From an uncultured Sphingomonadaceae bacterium (GTDB lineage: Bacteria; Pseudomonadota; Alphaproteobacteria; Sphingomonadales; Sphingomonadaceae): DNA of 63,570 nucleotides. Where the stretch lies: positions 1 to 63,570 of the forward strand of contig CAMYJW010000026.1 of the NCBI GenBank assembly GCA_947258815.1. Direction: 5' to 3'. A model generated the notes under the pieces. It worked only from the letters and a program-made list of their open reading frames with translations. It was not told the origin of the DNA and ran no database searches. Shown here piece by piece: positions 35,810 to 44,826 of this stretch (position 1 is the stretch's first letter; each line of letters opens with the position of its first letter). A program made the translations under genes and the position numbers.

Positions 35810-37000
35810 ATGAAGCCGCACGTTCTTCGTCAATCTGTCGCGCTGGCATTGCTGATCGTGTTGGGTGCGTGTGCGCGGCTCATTCCCGACACAAGCCCGC
35901 CGTTCCCCCATCGTCCCGATGCGCCGACCGCGCTTGCCATGGGCGTGCGCGCTGGCCCGGCGGTCGAGGATCTGGGCATTGCCCGGGCCGATGCCATTGC
36001 CGCGCTTGGCTCTTTCCGTGAAAGTTGCCCCCGGTTGCTGGCGCGCGATGATACCAGCGGGCTGACCCGCAATGAAGACTGGAAACGGCCGTGCGATGCC
36101 GCAGCCGAACCGGTTCCCGATCGCGAAGCGCGTGCCTTTTTCGTGCGTCATTTCGAATCGGTGAAAGTTGGCGCGGGAGATGCGTTTGCAACCGGGTATT
36201 TCGAGCCTGAAATCGCCGGTGTGCGCACGCGCCGCGCCGGATATGACGTTCCGGTTTACAGGAAGCCGCCCGATCTGGTCCGCGCCAAACCCGGCGATGC
36301 GCAGCCGCTGTCTTCGGGCCGGATGCCACTGGGCCGCTACGATGCGAACGGCAAGTTCGTCGATTATTTTGATCGGACGCAGATCGAACAGGGCGCGCTG
36401 ATGGGCAAGGATCTGGAGATCGGCTGGGCGCTTGATCCGGTGGAATTCTTTTTCCTGCAGATTCAGGGTTCGGGGCGGCTCCGCGCGCCTGACGGAACCG
36501 TAGTGCGGATTGGCTATGCCGGGCAGAACGGTCATAAATACACCGGCATCGGCGGCCTGATGCGTGAACGCGGGCTGCTGGGTGAAGGGCCGGGTAAATA
36601 CCCCGGTTCGATGCAGGGCATCATGCAATATATCCGCGAGAACCCGGTTGAAGGCAAAGCGCTGATGCGCGAGAATCGGAGCTGGATTTTCTTCCGTGAG
36701 CTGACCGGCGATGGACCGATCGGGGCGCTGGGCGTTCCCGTGCGGCGTGAAAGTTCTGTCGCGGCAGACCCGAAATTCGTGCCGCTGGGCGCGCCGGTGT
36801 GGCTTGATCTTGATCGTGATGAGGCCGATGGGCTGTGGGTCGCGCAGGATACCGGCGGGGCGATCAAGGGCGCGAACCGGTTCGATACGTTCTGGGGCGC
36901 GGGCGCGGAATCGCGCAAGATTGCCGGCGGGATGAGCGGGCGCGGTGAGGCATTGCTGTTCCTTCCCAAAGGCACGCTCGATCGCCTCGGCGCGCGGTGA
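35810..37000 (+). CDS. mltA: Membrane-bound lytic murein transglycosylase A
   Basis: A 396-aa lipoprotein (ALLIVLGAC lipobox, Cys at about 21) that cleaves peptidoglycan with anhydro-product formation. The MltA domain has GYFEPEIAGVRTRRAGYDVPVY, FFLQIQGSGRL with the motif region, and IGYAGQNGHKYTGIG. The C-terminal 3D (double-psi barrel) domain has the catalytic Asp region VAQDTGGAIKGANRFDTFWG. ATG 35810; a TTG at 35804 is in frame. It overlaps the Smr gene by GTGA. Confidence 0.95.
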   Translation: MKPHVLRQSVALALLIVLGACARLIPDTSPPFPHRPDAPTALAMGVRAGPAVEDLGIARADAIAALGSFRESCPRLLARDDTSGLTRNEDWKRPCDAAAEPVPDREARAFFVRHFESVKVGAGDAFATGYFEPEIAGVRTRRAGYDVPVYRKPPDLVRAKPGDAQPLSSGRMPLGRYDANGKFVDYFDRTQIEQGALMGKDLEIGWALDPVEFFFLQIQGSGRLRAPDGTVVRIGYAGQNGHKYTGIGGLMRERGLLGEGPGKYPGSMQGIMQYIRENPVEGKALMRENRSWIFFRELTGDGPIGALGVPVRRESSVAADPKFVPLGAPVWLDLDRDEADGLWVAQDTGGAIKGANRFDTFWGAGAESRKIAGGMSGRGEALLFLPKGTLDRLGAR

Positions 37001-37590
37001 GCCGCAAGCAACGCACTCTCACGCCCGAAGAAGCCGCACTCTGGGCGCGTGTCGCCGAAACGGTCGCGCCAATTTCCGAGAATGGTAAAACAGTGAGAGC
37101 GGCTGAACACCGGGCACAGCCTGCGCGTGCGGCGATCAGTTTTGAACAGTCTCTGGCAAATTCTGGTCCTTCGGCCCGAAAAGAACCGGGCAGGTCACAA
37201 CAATCCCATGCCGGCCAGTCTGCCGCGCTGCTTGCGCCTCAGGGAGGGCGCGGCCTTGATTCCTCCTGGGACAAGAAGCTGGCGCGCGGCACGATCCATC
37301 CTGATTTCACGCTCGATCTGCATGGCGCGTCGCTGGATGCTGCTTATGGTCGGCTGATGCACGGTATGGTGCAGGCCAAGGCGATGGGCGCGCGGATTGT
37401 GCTGTTGATTACCGGCAAGCCCCGCCCGGTCGAAGCGGCGGATCGTGGCCAGCGGCGCGGGGCGATCCGCGCCAAGGTGATGGACTGGCTGGCGCACAGC
37501 GAACACGCGCTGGATATCGCCGCGGTGCGCAACGCCCACCGCCGCCACGGCGGGCAGGGCGCGCTTTATATTGTGCTGAAACGCCGCTGA
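36997..37590 (+). CDS. Smr domain protein
   Basis: A 197-aa protein: an N-terminal low-complexity region of about 95 residues, then a C-terminal Smr (MutS2-related) domain with the motif TLDLHGASLDAAYGRLMHGM and, at the end, HRRHGGQGALYIVLKRR. Smr domains have nicking endonuclease activity in some proteins. GTG 36997 overlaps mltA by 4 nt, completing the timA-type, mltA, smr operon. Confidence 0.92.
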   Translation: MSRKQRTLTPEEAALWARVAETVAPISENGKTVRAAEHRAQPARAAISFEQSLANSGPSARKEPGRSQQSHAGQSAALLAPQGGRGLDSSWDKKLARGTIHPDFTLDLHGASLDAAYGRLMHGMVQAKAMGARIVLLITGKPRPVEAADRGQRRGAIRAKVMDWLAHSEHALDIAAVRNAHRRHGGQGALYIVLKRR

Positions 37591-37792
37591 GAGAGAGTCT
37601 TTGTTGGGTGCGGCCAAGACATCCGTCTTGGCCTTGCGGTTCCGGCCCGACTCCCCCGCCCAACCACCCGATACAGTTTAACTGTGTCGGGTGGTTGGGC
37701 GGGGGAGTCGGGCCGGAACCGGGCGCAGGATTTGCGCAAGCAAATCCGAATAGACGCCAAAAGAATCCGCCGCACCCAACAAAGACTCTCTC
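37591..37792. repeat. Giant hairpin element B
   Basis: Perfect 34-bp inverted arms at 37638-37671 and 37687-37720 with a 15-nt loop that includes the palindrome ACAGTT-T-AACTGT. Outer perfect 23-bp arms at 37591-37613 and 37770-37792 (GAGAGAGTCTTTGTTGGGTG and three more bases). A small hairpin GGCCAAGAC/GTCTTGGCC lies in the left shoulder. The stretch from GAGTCTTTGTT to CAACCACCCGA nearly repeats the reverse complement of element A. It fills the space between the convergent smr and aroC genes. Confidence 0.92.
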
Positions 37793-37812
37793 AACACGCT
37801 AACGCGCGAAAA

Positions 37813-38895
37813 TCACCCGCACTGGGCCCGGTGAAGCAGTTTCTGGTCAGCCAGAACCAGTGCCATCATCGCTTCGACAACCGGCGCACCGCGAATGCCC
37901 ACGCAGGGATCATGGCGGCCTTTGGTGCGGATCTCGGTTGCTTGTGAGCTGCCGTTTTCGTCCGGGCGGGTGATTGTTGGCACCGGCGTCAGGATCGAGC
38001 TGGTTGGTTTGAATGCCACGCGCACGATCACCGGCTGCCCGGTGGAAATGCCGCCCGCGATCCCGCCTGCATGGTTGGCTTCAAACTGCGGGCCTTCATC
38101 GCCCGGCCGCATCGGATCGGCGTTGGTTTCTCCGGTCAGCCGCGCGGCGGCGAAGCCATCGCCGATTTCCACGCCTTTAACCGCGTTGATGCTCATCATC
38201 GCGGCGGCAAGGCCGGCATCGAGCTTGCCATACAGCGGCGCGCCCCAGCCCGCCGGAACCCCGGTTGCCACGCATTCCACCACCGCGCCGAGCGAGGAGC
38301 CAGCCTTTCGCGCATCGTCGACCAGCTTTTCCCAGCGTTTCGCTGCTGCCGGATCGGGGCAGAAGAACGGGTTGTCGGCGATTTCGGCTGCATCGAAATT
38401 TGCCCGGTCAATCGCATCGCCGCCGATTTCGGTGACATAGGCTGTGATCGCCACTTCGGGGATCACCAGCCGGGCAATGCCGCCCGCGGCCACCCGCGCC
38501 GCGGTTTCGCGCGCTGAACTGCGCCCGCCGCCGCGATAATCGCGCAGGCCATATTTTGCGTCATAGGCATAGTCGGCATGGCCGGGGCGATAGGCTCCGG
38601 CGACTTCGGAATAGTCTTTCGATCGCTGGTCGGTGTTTTCGATCATCAGGCTGATCGGCGTGCCGGTGGTTTTGCCTTCGAATACGCCGGACAGGATTTT
38701 GACCGTGTCAGGCTCATTACGCTGGGTGGTGAATTTGGACTGGCCCGGCCGCCGCGCATCGAGAAACGGCTGGATCGTCGCTTCATCGATCTCCAGCCCC
38801 GGCGGGCAACCATCGACAACCGCGCCCAGCGCGGGCCCGTGGCTTTCGCCCCAGGTGGTGAAACGGAAAAGATGGCCGAAGCTGTTGACGCTCAT
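37813..38895 (-). CDS. aroC: Chorismate synthase
   Basis: A 360-aa FMN-dependent enzyme, last step of the shikimate pathway. Signatures: [22 protein letters not shown] near the N-terminus, [20 protein letters not shown], and in the C-terminal part [17 protein letters not shown] and [18 protein letters not shown]. Full length. Stands as a single gene next to hairpin element B. Confidence 0.97.
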   Translation of the reverse strand: MSVNSFGHLFRFTTWGESHGPALGAVVDGCPPGLEIDEATIQPFLDARRPGQSKFTTQRNEPDTVKILSGVFEGKTTGTPISLMIENTDQRSKDYSEVAGAYRPGHADYAYDAKYGLRDYRGGGRSSARETAARVAAGGIARLVIPEVAITAYVTEIGGDAIDRANFDAAEIADNPFFCPDPAAAKRWEKLVDDARKAGSSLGAVVECVATGVPAGWGAPLYGKLDAGLAAAMMSINAVKGVEIGDGFAAARLTGETNADPMRPGDEGPQFEANHAGGIAGGISTGQPVIVRVAFKPTSSILTPVPTITRPDENGSSQATEIRTKGRHDPCVGIRGAPVVEAMMALVLADQKLLHRAQCG

Positions 38896-39000
38896 AGCGT
38901 GAGGCTTTGTCGCGGAATGGCGAAAAAGTCCACTCCCTGCGGGTGACGGTTTGCAATGCGGGCGCTAGATCGGACGCGCAACACGCGATGGAGGGCTTAC

Positions 39001-39345
39001 TTGAGCATTGAATTTTACGGCATTCCCAACTGCGATACGGTGAAGAAAGCGCGCAAATGGCTGGATGCGCGGGCCATTGATTATGCTTTTCACGATTACA
39101 AGAAAGAAGGCGCGGACGCGGAGAAGCTGGCGCGCTGGGTCGATGCGGCGGGCTGGGAAACGGTGCTTAACCGGCGCGGCACGACATTTCGCAAGCTGCC
39201 CGATGCCGATAAGGATGGACTGGATGCGGCCAAGGCGGTGCGCGTGATGGAAGCCAACACAAGCTGCATCAAGCGGCCTGTGGTGGAATATCCGGGCGGT
39301 GTGCTGGTTGGCTTTAACGAAGCGGAATGGGAACAGGTCTTCTGA
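39001..39345 (+). CDS. ArsC/Spx/YffB family protein
   Basis: A 114-aa thioredoxin-fold protein. The start FYGIPNCDTVKKARKWLD has the single N-terminal Cys with the spacing of YffB/ArsC-like reductases, then FHDYKKEGADAEKLARWV and the C-terminal IKRPVVEYPGGVLVGF. TTG 39001 is preferred because it fits the family N-terminus and follows GGAGG; the frame extends upstream without similarity. Probably a glutathione-dependent reductase of unknown substrate. Confidence 0.88.
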   Translation: MSIEFYGIPNCDTVKKARKWLDARAIDYAFHDYKKEGADAEKLARWVDAAGWETVLNRRGTTFRKLPDADKDGLDAAKAVRVMEANTSCIKRPVVEYPGGVLVGFNEAEWEQVF

Positions 39346-39420
39346 AGTGGTTCAGAAGCGGAGCAGCCCTGCGCGAAAGGTGTGATTTCGCGCGCGGGGC
39401 CGCCCCGGCCCCCGTAAACC

Positions 39421-39993
39421 TCAAAAGTCGAAAATCAGCCCGCCGGTTACTTCGTGGCCTCTGACGTTGAGCGTGTTTCCAAACGGATCGGCTGCGGACG
39501 TGCCATAATCGATGTTGCGATATTCAACGCGAAGATTGATGCGCCTCATTACGTTCAGTTCCGCGCCGCCGCCCAGCATCAGACCTTCGACGTTGCTGTT
39601 TGAGTTCGGGTCTGCATCGGAAAGCGATGAAAAGCCGACCCGGCCATAGACCAGCGCCCGATCATCCAGATTGTATCCGGCAATTCCTGAAATGCTGTAG
39701 CGCGAATCGAATTCATCAATCAGAAACCCGATGTCGCCTTCAACACCCAGCACAAGCGGGCTGCCTGACCACAGCGGCCCGCGAAAGCCGCCCAGTGCAA
39801 TCACGACAGGCTTGTGCGCAGTATCCTCAATCGGACCGGCCAGCGCATCGCCGCGCACACGGGTGATGGCCACCCCGGCCTGCAGCCCAAGATATTCGCC
39901 TTCGAAAGGCTCTGCCAGTGCGGCCTGGGGCATTACCCCGATTGCTGTTGCGGCCATTGCGGACAGCGCAACAGGCAAGTTACTGAATTTCAT
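39421..39993 (-). CDS. Outer-membrane beta-barrel protein
   Basis: A 190-aa protein with a signal peptide ending in PQAALA. The mature part alternates polar and hydrophobic residues like an eight-stranded OmpA/OmpW-type barrel (GEYLGLQAGVAI, GVEGDIGFLI, ISGIAGYNL, ALVYGRVGFSSL, RINLRVEYRNIDYG) and ends in Phe (GGLIFDF), the usual outer-membrane assembly signal. ATG 39993 is chosen for the signal peptide. Related to the porin-family proteins of sphingomonads and rhizobia; ligand unknown. Confidence 0.85.
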   Translation of the reverse strand: MKFSNLPVALSAMAATAIGVMPQAALAEPFEGEYLGLQAGVAITRVRGDALAGPIEDTAHKPVVIALGGFRGPLWSGSPLVLGVEGDIGFLIDEFDSRYSISGIAGYNLDDRALVYGRVGFSSLSDADPNSNSNVEGLMLGGGAELNVMRRINLRVEYRNIDYGTSAADPFGNTLNVRGHEVTGGLIFDF

Positions 39994-40103
39994 AGCAAGT
40001 CCCTCATTATTTGCCGACCAAAAGGCGCAGCACAGGTCTTGCCCCCCTCCGGCTGGCTGCATTGGCCAGATTTGATGAACGCCAGATGAACCAAATCTGC
40101 GTG

Positions 40104-40862
40104 TCAGGCTGTGCGCGTGGTCTGAGTCGCCGTAGCGATGTAATTCAGAGACAGATCGCCCGACAGATGCAGGCCTTTCATGGGTGACCAGCCAATTCCG
40201 CGCGGCTCGCCCATCGCCAGGCCGGTTTCGGCCAACAGCGTGCGCAGTTCATCCGGCGTAATGAAATCGTCCCAGCAATGCGTTCCGCGCGGAATCCTGC
40301 CCAGTCGTTCCGCCGCTTCGACCAGCAACAGCCGCGATTGCGCGGTGCGGTTGGGCGATGAAACGATCATCAGGCCATCTGCGGCCAGCGCCCCGGCGAG
40401 CGCGCCCGCGAACGCGCGCTTGTTTGCAACGTGTTCGATCACTTCGAGCGCGCAGACCATATCGAACCCGGTCAGGTCCATCGCCGCGATGTCGCCGTGG
40501 CGATAGTCTATGTTCAGTTCCATCGCCTTTGCGTGGTCTTGCGCGGCGGCGATGTTTTCTTGCGCGGCATCGATCCCTGTGACCTGCGCGCCAAGCCGCG
40601 CCAGCGGTTCGCACAACAGCCCCGCCCCGCAGCCGACATCAAGAACGCGCTTGCCTGCCAGGGGCCTGATGCTGGCCGGATCGCCCGCCCAGTGCGTATC
40701 GATCGCATCACGGATAAACGCCAGCCGCACCGGATTAAGCCGGTGAAGCATGGCGGAGGTGCCTTTCGCGTCCCACCAGTCAGCGGCGAGCGCGCCAAAG
40801 TGGGCGGCTTCATCGGGCCGGATCGTATCGCCTGTCGTATTGCCTGCGGTTGCATTGTTCAT
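40104..40862 (-). CDS. ubiG: Ubiquinone biosynthesis O-methyltransferase
   Basis: A 252-aa SAM methyltransferase. UbiG hallmarks: EAAHFGALAADWWDAKGTSAMLHRLNPVRL, the SAM site LDVGCGAGLLCEPLARLGA, GIDAAQENI, and VEHVANK after CALEVI. Its two O-methylation steps complement ubiE and ubiB found above. Divergent from lysC with a 55-bp spacer. Confidence 0.97.
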   Translation of the reverse strand: MNNATAGNTTGDTIRPDEAAHFGALAADWWDAKGTSAMLHRLNPVRLAFIRDAIDTHWAGDPASIRPLAGKRVLDVGCGAGLLCEPLARLGAQVTGIDAAQENIAAAQDHAKAMELNIDYRHGDIAAMDLTGFDMVCALEVIEHVANKRAFAGALAGALAADGLMIVSSPNRTAQSRLLLVEAAERLGRIPRGTHCWDDFITPDELRTLLAETGLAMGEPRGIGWSPMKGLHLSGDLSLNYIATATQTTRTA

Positions 40863-40917
40863 TGCGCACCCTTAACAGCGCGCCCATCCTGTTTCCAGCA
40901 AGGGGAGCACATCGGCT

Positions 40918-42198
40918 TTGGCCCGCATAGTGATGAAATTTGGCGGCACGTCGGTCGCCGATACAGACCGTATTCGCCGCGTTGCCGGTATTGTGCAGCG
41001 CCAGCAGGCGGCCGGGCATGAAGTGGCCGTCGTGGTTTCGGCCATGGCGGGCGAGACTGATCGTCTGGTGAACTTCTGCCGCGAGGCGAACCCGCTTTAC
41101 GATCCGTCCGAATATGATGTCGTCGTGTCTTCGGGCGAACAGGTTACCGCCGGTCTGCTTGCGCTGACGCTGCATGCCATGGGCTGCAAGGCGCGCAGCT
41201 GGCTGGGCTGGCAATTGCCGTTCCGCACCGATGATGCCCATTCCAAGGCGCGGATCGACCAGATCGGGACCGACGCGGTGCTGGCATCGATGGCGGCGGG
41301 TGAGATTGCGGTTATTCCCGGCTTTCAGGGTATTTCCGAAGAAAACCGCGTGGCGACGCTGGGGCGCGGCGGATCGGATACCTCCGCCGTTGCCGTTGCC
41401 GCTGCGGTGAAGGCGGATCGCTGCGATATCTATACCGATGTCGATGGCGTTTACACGACAGACCCGCGCATTGTGTCGCGCGCGCGCAAACTTGGCCGCG
41501 TGACGTATGAGGAAATGCTTGAGCTGGCTTCTGTCGGCTCAAAAGTGTTGCAGACGCGCTCTGTCAGCCTGGCGATGAAGGAAGGCGTGCGCGTTCAGGT
41601 GCTGTCCTCATTCGTCGATGAAAACTCACCCAGCGCCGATGACCTGCCCGGCACGCTGATTGTCAGCGATGCTGAACTTGGAACCGGGGAACTGCAAGGA
41701 AGCGATATGGAAAGCCAGCTCATCACCGGCATTGCCGCCGACAAGAACGAAGCTAAGATCACGCTCACCCGCCTGGCCGACAAGCCCGGCGCCGTTGCCG
41801 CCGTGTTCGAGCCACTGGCCGAAGCCAATATCAATGTCGATATGATTATCCAGAATGTCGCCAAGGATAAGGGCGAGACGGACGTGACGTTCACTGTCCC
41901 TCAGTCAGACCTGCCGCGCGCGATCGCGATGCTGGAAGGAAAGCAGGAAGAGATCGGGTTCTACCGCCTGATCAGCGATGATCGCGTTGCCAAGATCAGC
42001 GTTGTCGGCGTTGGCATGCGCAGCCACGCCGGCGTTGCGGCAACGATGTTCAGCACGCTGGCCGAACGCGCGATCAACGTGCTGGCAATCTCCACCAGCG
42101 AGATCAAGGTTTCGGTGCTGATCAATGCTGATGAAACCGAACTGGCCGTGCGCGTTCTGCACACCGCTTATGGGCTGGATGGCGCGGACCAGGGCTGA
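40918..42198 (+). CDS. lysC: Aspartate kinase
   Basis: A 426-aa aspartokinase, first step of the lysine, threonine and methionine pathway. KFGGTSVAD at the N-terminus, VVVSSGEQVTAGLLAL, GRGGSDTSAVAVAAA, and TDVDGVYTTDPRIV define the kinase domain; two ACT domains follow (about 270-426) for feedback control by lysine/threonine. Start is TTG 40918 after an AAGGGGAG site. Monofunctional form. Confidence 0.96.
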   Translation: MARIVMKFGGTSVADTDRIRRVAGIVQRQQAAGHEVAVVVSAMAGETDRLVNFCREANPLYDPSEYDVVVSSGEQVTAGLLALTLHAMGCKARSWLGWQLPFRTDDAHSKARIDQIGTDAVLASMAAGEIAVIPGFQGISEENRVATLGRGGSDTSAVAVAAAVKADRCDIYTDVDGVYTTDPRIVSRARKLGRVTYEEMLELASVGSKVLQTRSVSLAMKEGVRVQVLSSFVDENSPSADDLPGTLIVSDAELGTGELQGSDMESQLITGIAADKNEAKITLTRLADKPGAVAAVFEPLAEANINVDMIIQNVAKDKGETDVTFTVPQSDLPRAIAMLEGKQEEIGFYRLISDDRVAKISVVGVGMRSHAGVAATMFSTLAERAINVLAISTSEIKVSVLINADETELAVRVLHTAYGLDGADQG

Positions 42199-42316
42199 TC
42201 GCGCCGCGAAAATCGCCTGCCGATCGCCGCGCAAAGTCTTGCGGCTCTGGCAATAACGCCTTTGCATGCCTATAGCCCGGCGCGAGGCAATCGGGCCGGG
42301 AGAGGGCATAATTCAG

Positions 42317-43330
42317 GTGCATAGCAAGACCAAGGCGCTGATGGCGCGCGGCAATGAATTTCTGGGCAGTGACTGGGCGATCCTGTGCGGCGCGATGTCC
42401 TGGGTTTCAGAGCGCAACCTTGTTTCCGCGATCAGCAACGCGGGCGGTTTTGGCGTGGTGGCATGCGGGGCGATGACACCCGAACTGCTCGATACCGAAA
42501 TCGCCGCCACCAGGGCGATGACCGACAAGCCGTTTGGCGTGAACCTGATCACCATGCACCCTGACTTGTTCGATCTGATCGAAGTTTGCGCCAGGCATAA
42601 AGTCAGCCATGTAGTTCTGGCGGGCGGTATTCCTCCCAAGGGCAGCGTTGAAGCGATAAAGCAGGGCGGCGCGAAAGTGATCTGTTTTGCGCCCACGCTG
42701 GCGCTGGGCAAGAAACTGCTGCGATCCGGCGCGGATGCTCTGGTGATCGAAGGCATGGAAGCAGGCGGCCACATCGGCCCGGTTTCCACCAGCGTGCTGG
42801 CACAGGAAATTCTGCCCGCGCTGGCCGAAGAGGCGCTGATCTTCGTTGCCGGAGGGATTGGCCGGGGCGAAGCGATTGCCAGCTATCTGGAAATGGGCGC
42901 TTGCGGCGTTCAGCTGGGCACGCGGTTTGCCTGTGCCAGCGAATCAATCGCGCATCCCGATTTCAAGAAAGCTTTTTTCCGGGCTTCGGCCCGCGATGCC
43001 ATCACCAGCGTGCAGATTGATCCGCGCTTGCCGGTGATCCCGGTCCGCGCGCTCAAAAACAAGGGCGCCGAGGAATTTACTGCAAAACAGATCGAAGTGG
43101 CCCGGCTGCTGGACGAAGGCGCGGTGGAAATGGCCGAAGCCCAGCTCCAGATCGAACATTTCTGGGCCGGCGCGCTGCGCCGCGCTGTGATCGATGGCGA
43201 TGTGGAAAACGGATCGGTGATGGCGGGGCAGTCTGTCGGCATGATCAAGACCGAAGAACCGGTTGCGCAAATCATGGCAACGCTGCTGGATGAATGCGAA
43301 ACCGCGCTTGGCGCGCGGCAGGCGGCCTGA
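42317..43330 (+). CDS. Nitronate monooxygenase family protein
   Basis: A 337-aa FMN TIM-barrel protein of the 2-nitropropane dioxygenase family. Motifs: GAMSWVSERNLVSAISNAGGFGVVACG, PFGVNLITM, VVLAGGIPPKG, EGMEAGGHIGPVS and FVAGGIGRGEAIASYLEMGA, which bind FMN. GTG 42317 with GGGAGAGGG upstream is preferred to ATG 42266. Physiological substrate uncertain; it may instead act like the FabK-type enoyl reductases of the same fold. Confidence 0.9.
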   Translation: MHSKTKALMARGNEFLGSDWAILCGAMSWVSERNLVSAISNAGGFGVVACGAMTPELLDTEIAATRAMTDKPFGVNLITMHPDLFDLIEVCARHKVSHVVLAGGIPPKGSVEAIKQGGAKVICFAPTLALGKKLLRSGADALVIEGMEAGGHIGPVSTSVLAQEILPALAEEALIFVAGGIGRGEAIASYLEMGACGVQLGTRFACASESIAHPDFKKAFFRASARDAITSVQIDPRLPVIPVRALKNKGAEEFTAKQIEVARLLDEGAVEMAEAQLQIEHFWAGALRRAVIDGDVENGSVMAGQSVGMIKTEEPVAQIMATLLDECETALGARQAA

Positions 43331-43353
43331 AATCTGAGGCGGAGGGAACCGCG

Positions 43354-43758
43354 ATGAAAACCACCGGGATCGATCACGTCAACATCCTCACCGATGATCT
43401 TGATGCAAGCGCGCGGTTTTATGAGCATCTTCTGGGGCTGAAACGCGGCCCGGTTCCGATAGAAGGCGCGGACGAGCGGCTGGGCGCATGGCTGTTCGAT
43501 CCATCCGGCGCGCCGCTGGTGCACTTGCGCTGGAACGATCCTGACGGCGATCTGGCTGCCGAAAGTCAGCCCGGCGGCCCGACCGGCGCATTTCGCCATG
43601 TTTCGTTTCGTTGCGAAGGGTTTGACGAAACAATCGCCCGGCTGGAAGAGATGGGGCTGGATTATCAGTCCATCGCCGTGGAAGCGCTTGGCCAGCGGCT
43701 GGTGTTCACCCGCGATCCCAGCAACATTACTGTCGAGATGAATTTCGCGGGCGATTGA
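43354..43758 (+). CDS. VOC family (glyoxalase-like) protein
   Basis: A 134-aa vicinal-oxygen-chelate protein with paired beta-alpha-beta-beta-beta modules: IDHVNILTDDLDASARFYEHLLGL at the start with the first metal His, PLVHLRW, FRHVSFRCEGFDETIARLEEMG, and TRDPSNITVEMNF with the last metal Glu. Could be a dioxygenase, lyase or resistance protein; not determinable. ATG 43354 follows GGAGGG. Located 23 bp after the nitronate monooxygenase gene. Confidence 0.9.
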   Translation: MKTTGIDHVNILTDDLDASARFYEHLLGLKRGPVPIEGADERLGAWLFDPSGAPLVHLRWNDPDGDLAAESQPGGPTGAFRHVSFRCEGFDETIARLEEMGLDYQSIAVEALGQRLVFTRDPSNITVEMNFAGD

Positions 43759-43842
43759 TCTGCCGCGCATAACCTGTTCAGCGCGCCATTTGCGGTTTAT
43801 TCCTGACGGATCAATCCGACTCGTGCGAGAGGACAGCAAACG

Positions 43843-44718
43843 ATGTGCGACGAAACCACCACGCAGGCACACGAAGCCGCATTGGCGCGGCGCGGGCTGA
43901 CCCGGCGGGAATTTGCCGCGATCGGCACGGTGGCGGCATTGGCGGGATGCGCGCGAACCACCGCTGGCGAAGCGCAAGGCGATGATCTGCGCGAACGCAT
44001 GGTGCGCGTCACCACGCAAGATGGCATTGCCGATGCGTTTTTCGTTCATCCCGCCAAAGGCGCGCACCCCGGCATCGTCATGTGGCCCGATATCGGTGGT
44101 TTGCGCGATGCCAAGAAGATCATGGCGCGCCGACTGGCCAGCAGCGGCTTTGCGGTGCTGGTGGTCAATCAGTATTATCGCAGCCAGCCCGCCCCGGTGC
44201 TGGAAAGCTTTGCACAGTTCATGGAGCCGGAAGGCCGCGCCAAGGTTATGGGCTTTCGCGAACTGCTGACCCCGGATGCCGTGACGCGCGACGCCAAAGC
44301 CTTTGTCACGTTCCTGGATGGCGAAGACGCGGTCGATACCGCGCGCAAAATTGGCAGCAATGGCTATTGCATGGGCGGCCCGTTCACCATCCGCACAGCG
44401 GCGGCGATGCCCGATCGCGTTGGCGCGGCGGCATCGTTCCACGGTGCGGGGCTGGTTGTTGATGAGCCGGACAGCCCGCACAAGCTGCTGGCAAAAACCA
44501 ATGCTGCATTCCTGATTGCGATTGGCCGCAACGATGATGAAGCCGCGCCCGATGACAAGGATGGCCTGCGCAAGGCTGCCGATGCTGCGGGTAAGGACGC
44601 CGAGATAGAGGTCTATGCGGCCGATCATGGCTGGTGCGTGCCTGATGTGCCGACATGGGATCCATCCGAAGCGGACAGGGCGTGGGATCGGATGCTGGCG
44701 CTTTACGCAAAGCTTTAG
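43843..44718 (+). CDS. Dienelactone hydrolase family protein
   Basis: A 291-aa alpha/beta hydrolase. The N-terminus RRGLTRREFAAIGTVAALAGC looks like a twin-arginine-type leader, possibly lipidated. The nucleophile motif is GYCMGG, with the Cys characteristic of dienelactone hydrolases; the catalytic Asp lies near AIGRNDDEAAP and the His in ADHGWCVP. Substrate unknown, probably an ester or lactone in the envelope. Confidence 0.92.
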   Translation: MCDETTTQAHEAALARRGLTRREFAAIGTVAALAGCARTTAGEAQGDDLRERMVRVTTQDGIADAFFVHPAKGAHPGIVMWPDIGGLRDAKKIMARRLASSGFAVLVVNQYYRSQPAPVLESFAQFMEPEGRAKVMGFRELLTPDAVTRDAKAFVTFLDGEDAVDTARKIGSNGYCMGGPFTIRTAAAMPDRVGAAASFHGAGLVVDEPDSPHKLLAKTNAAFLIAIGRNDDEAAPDDKDGLRKAADAAGKDAEIEVYAADHGWCVPDVPTWDPSEADRAWDRMLALYAKL

Positions 44719-44826
44719 CCGCGCGCAGACTTTTCGGATTTCGGTGCCGGAGTTCCATTTCCCGGTTTCGCTTGCTCCGGGCCGCGCATCGTATACCATT
44801 CGCGCAGCCGAGGAGGAGTCTGGCAG

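Noticed and set aside
37591..37792. Elements A and B as ordinary terminators
   Set aside because: The arms are too long, nested and lack a T-tract; termination may occur, but that does not explain their shared sequence.
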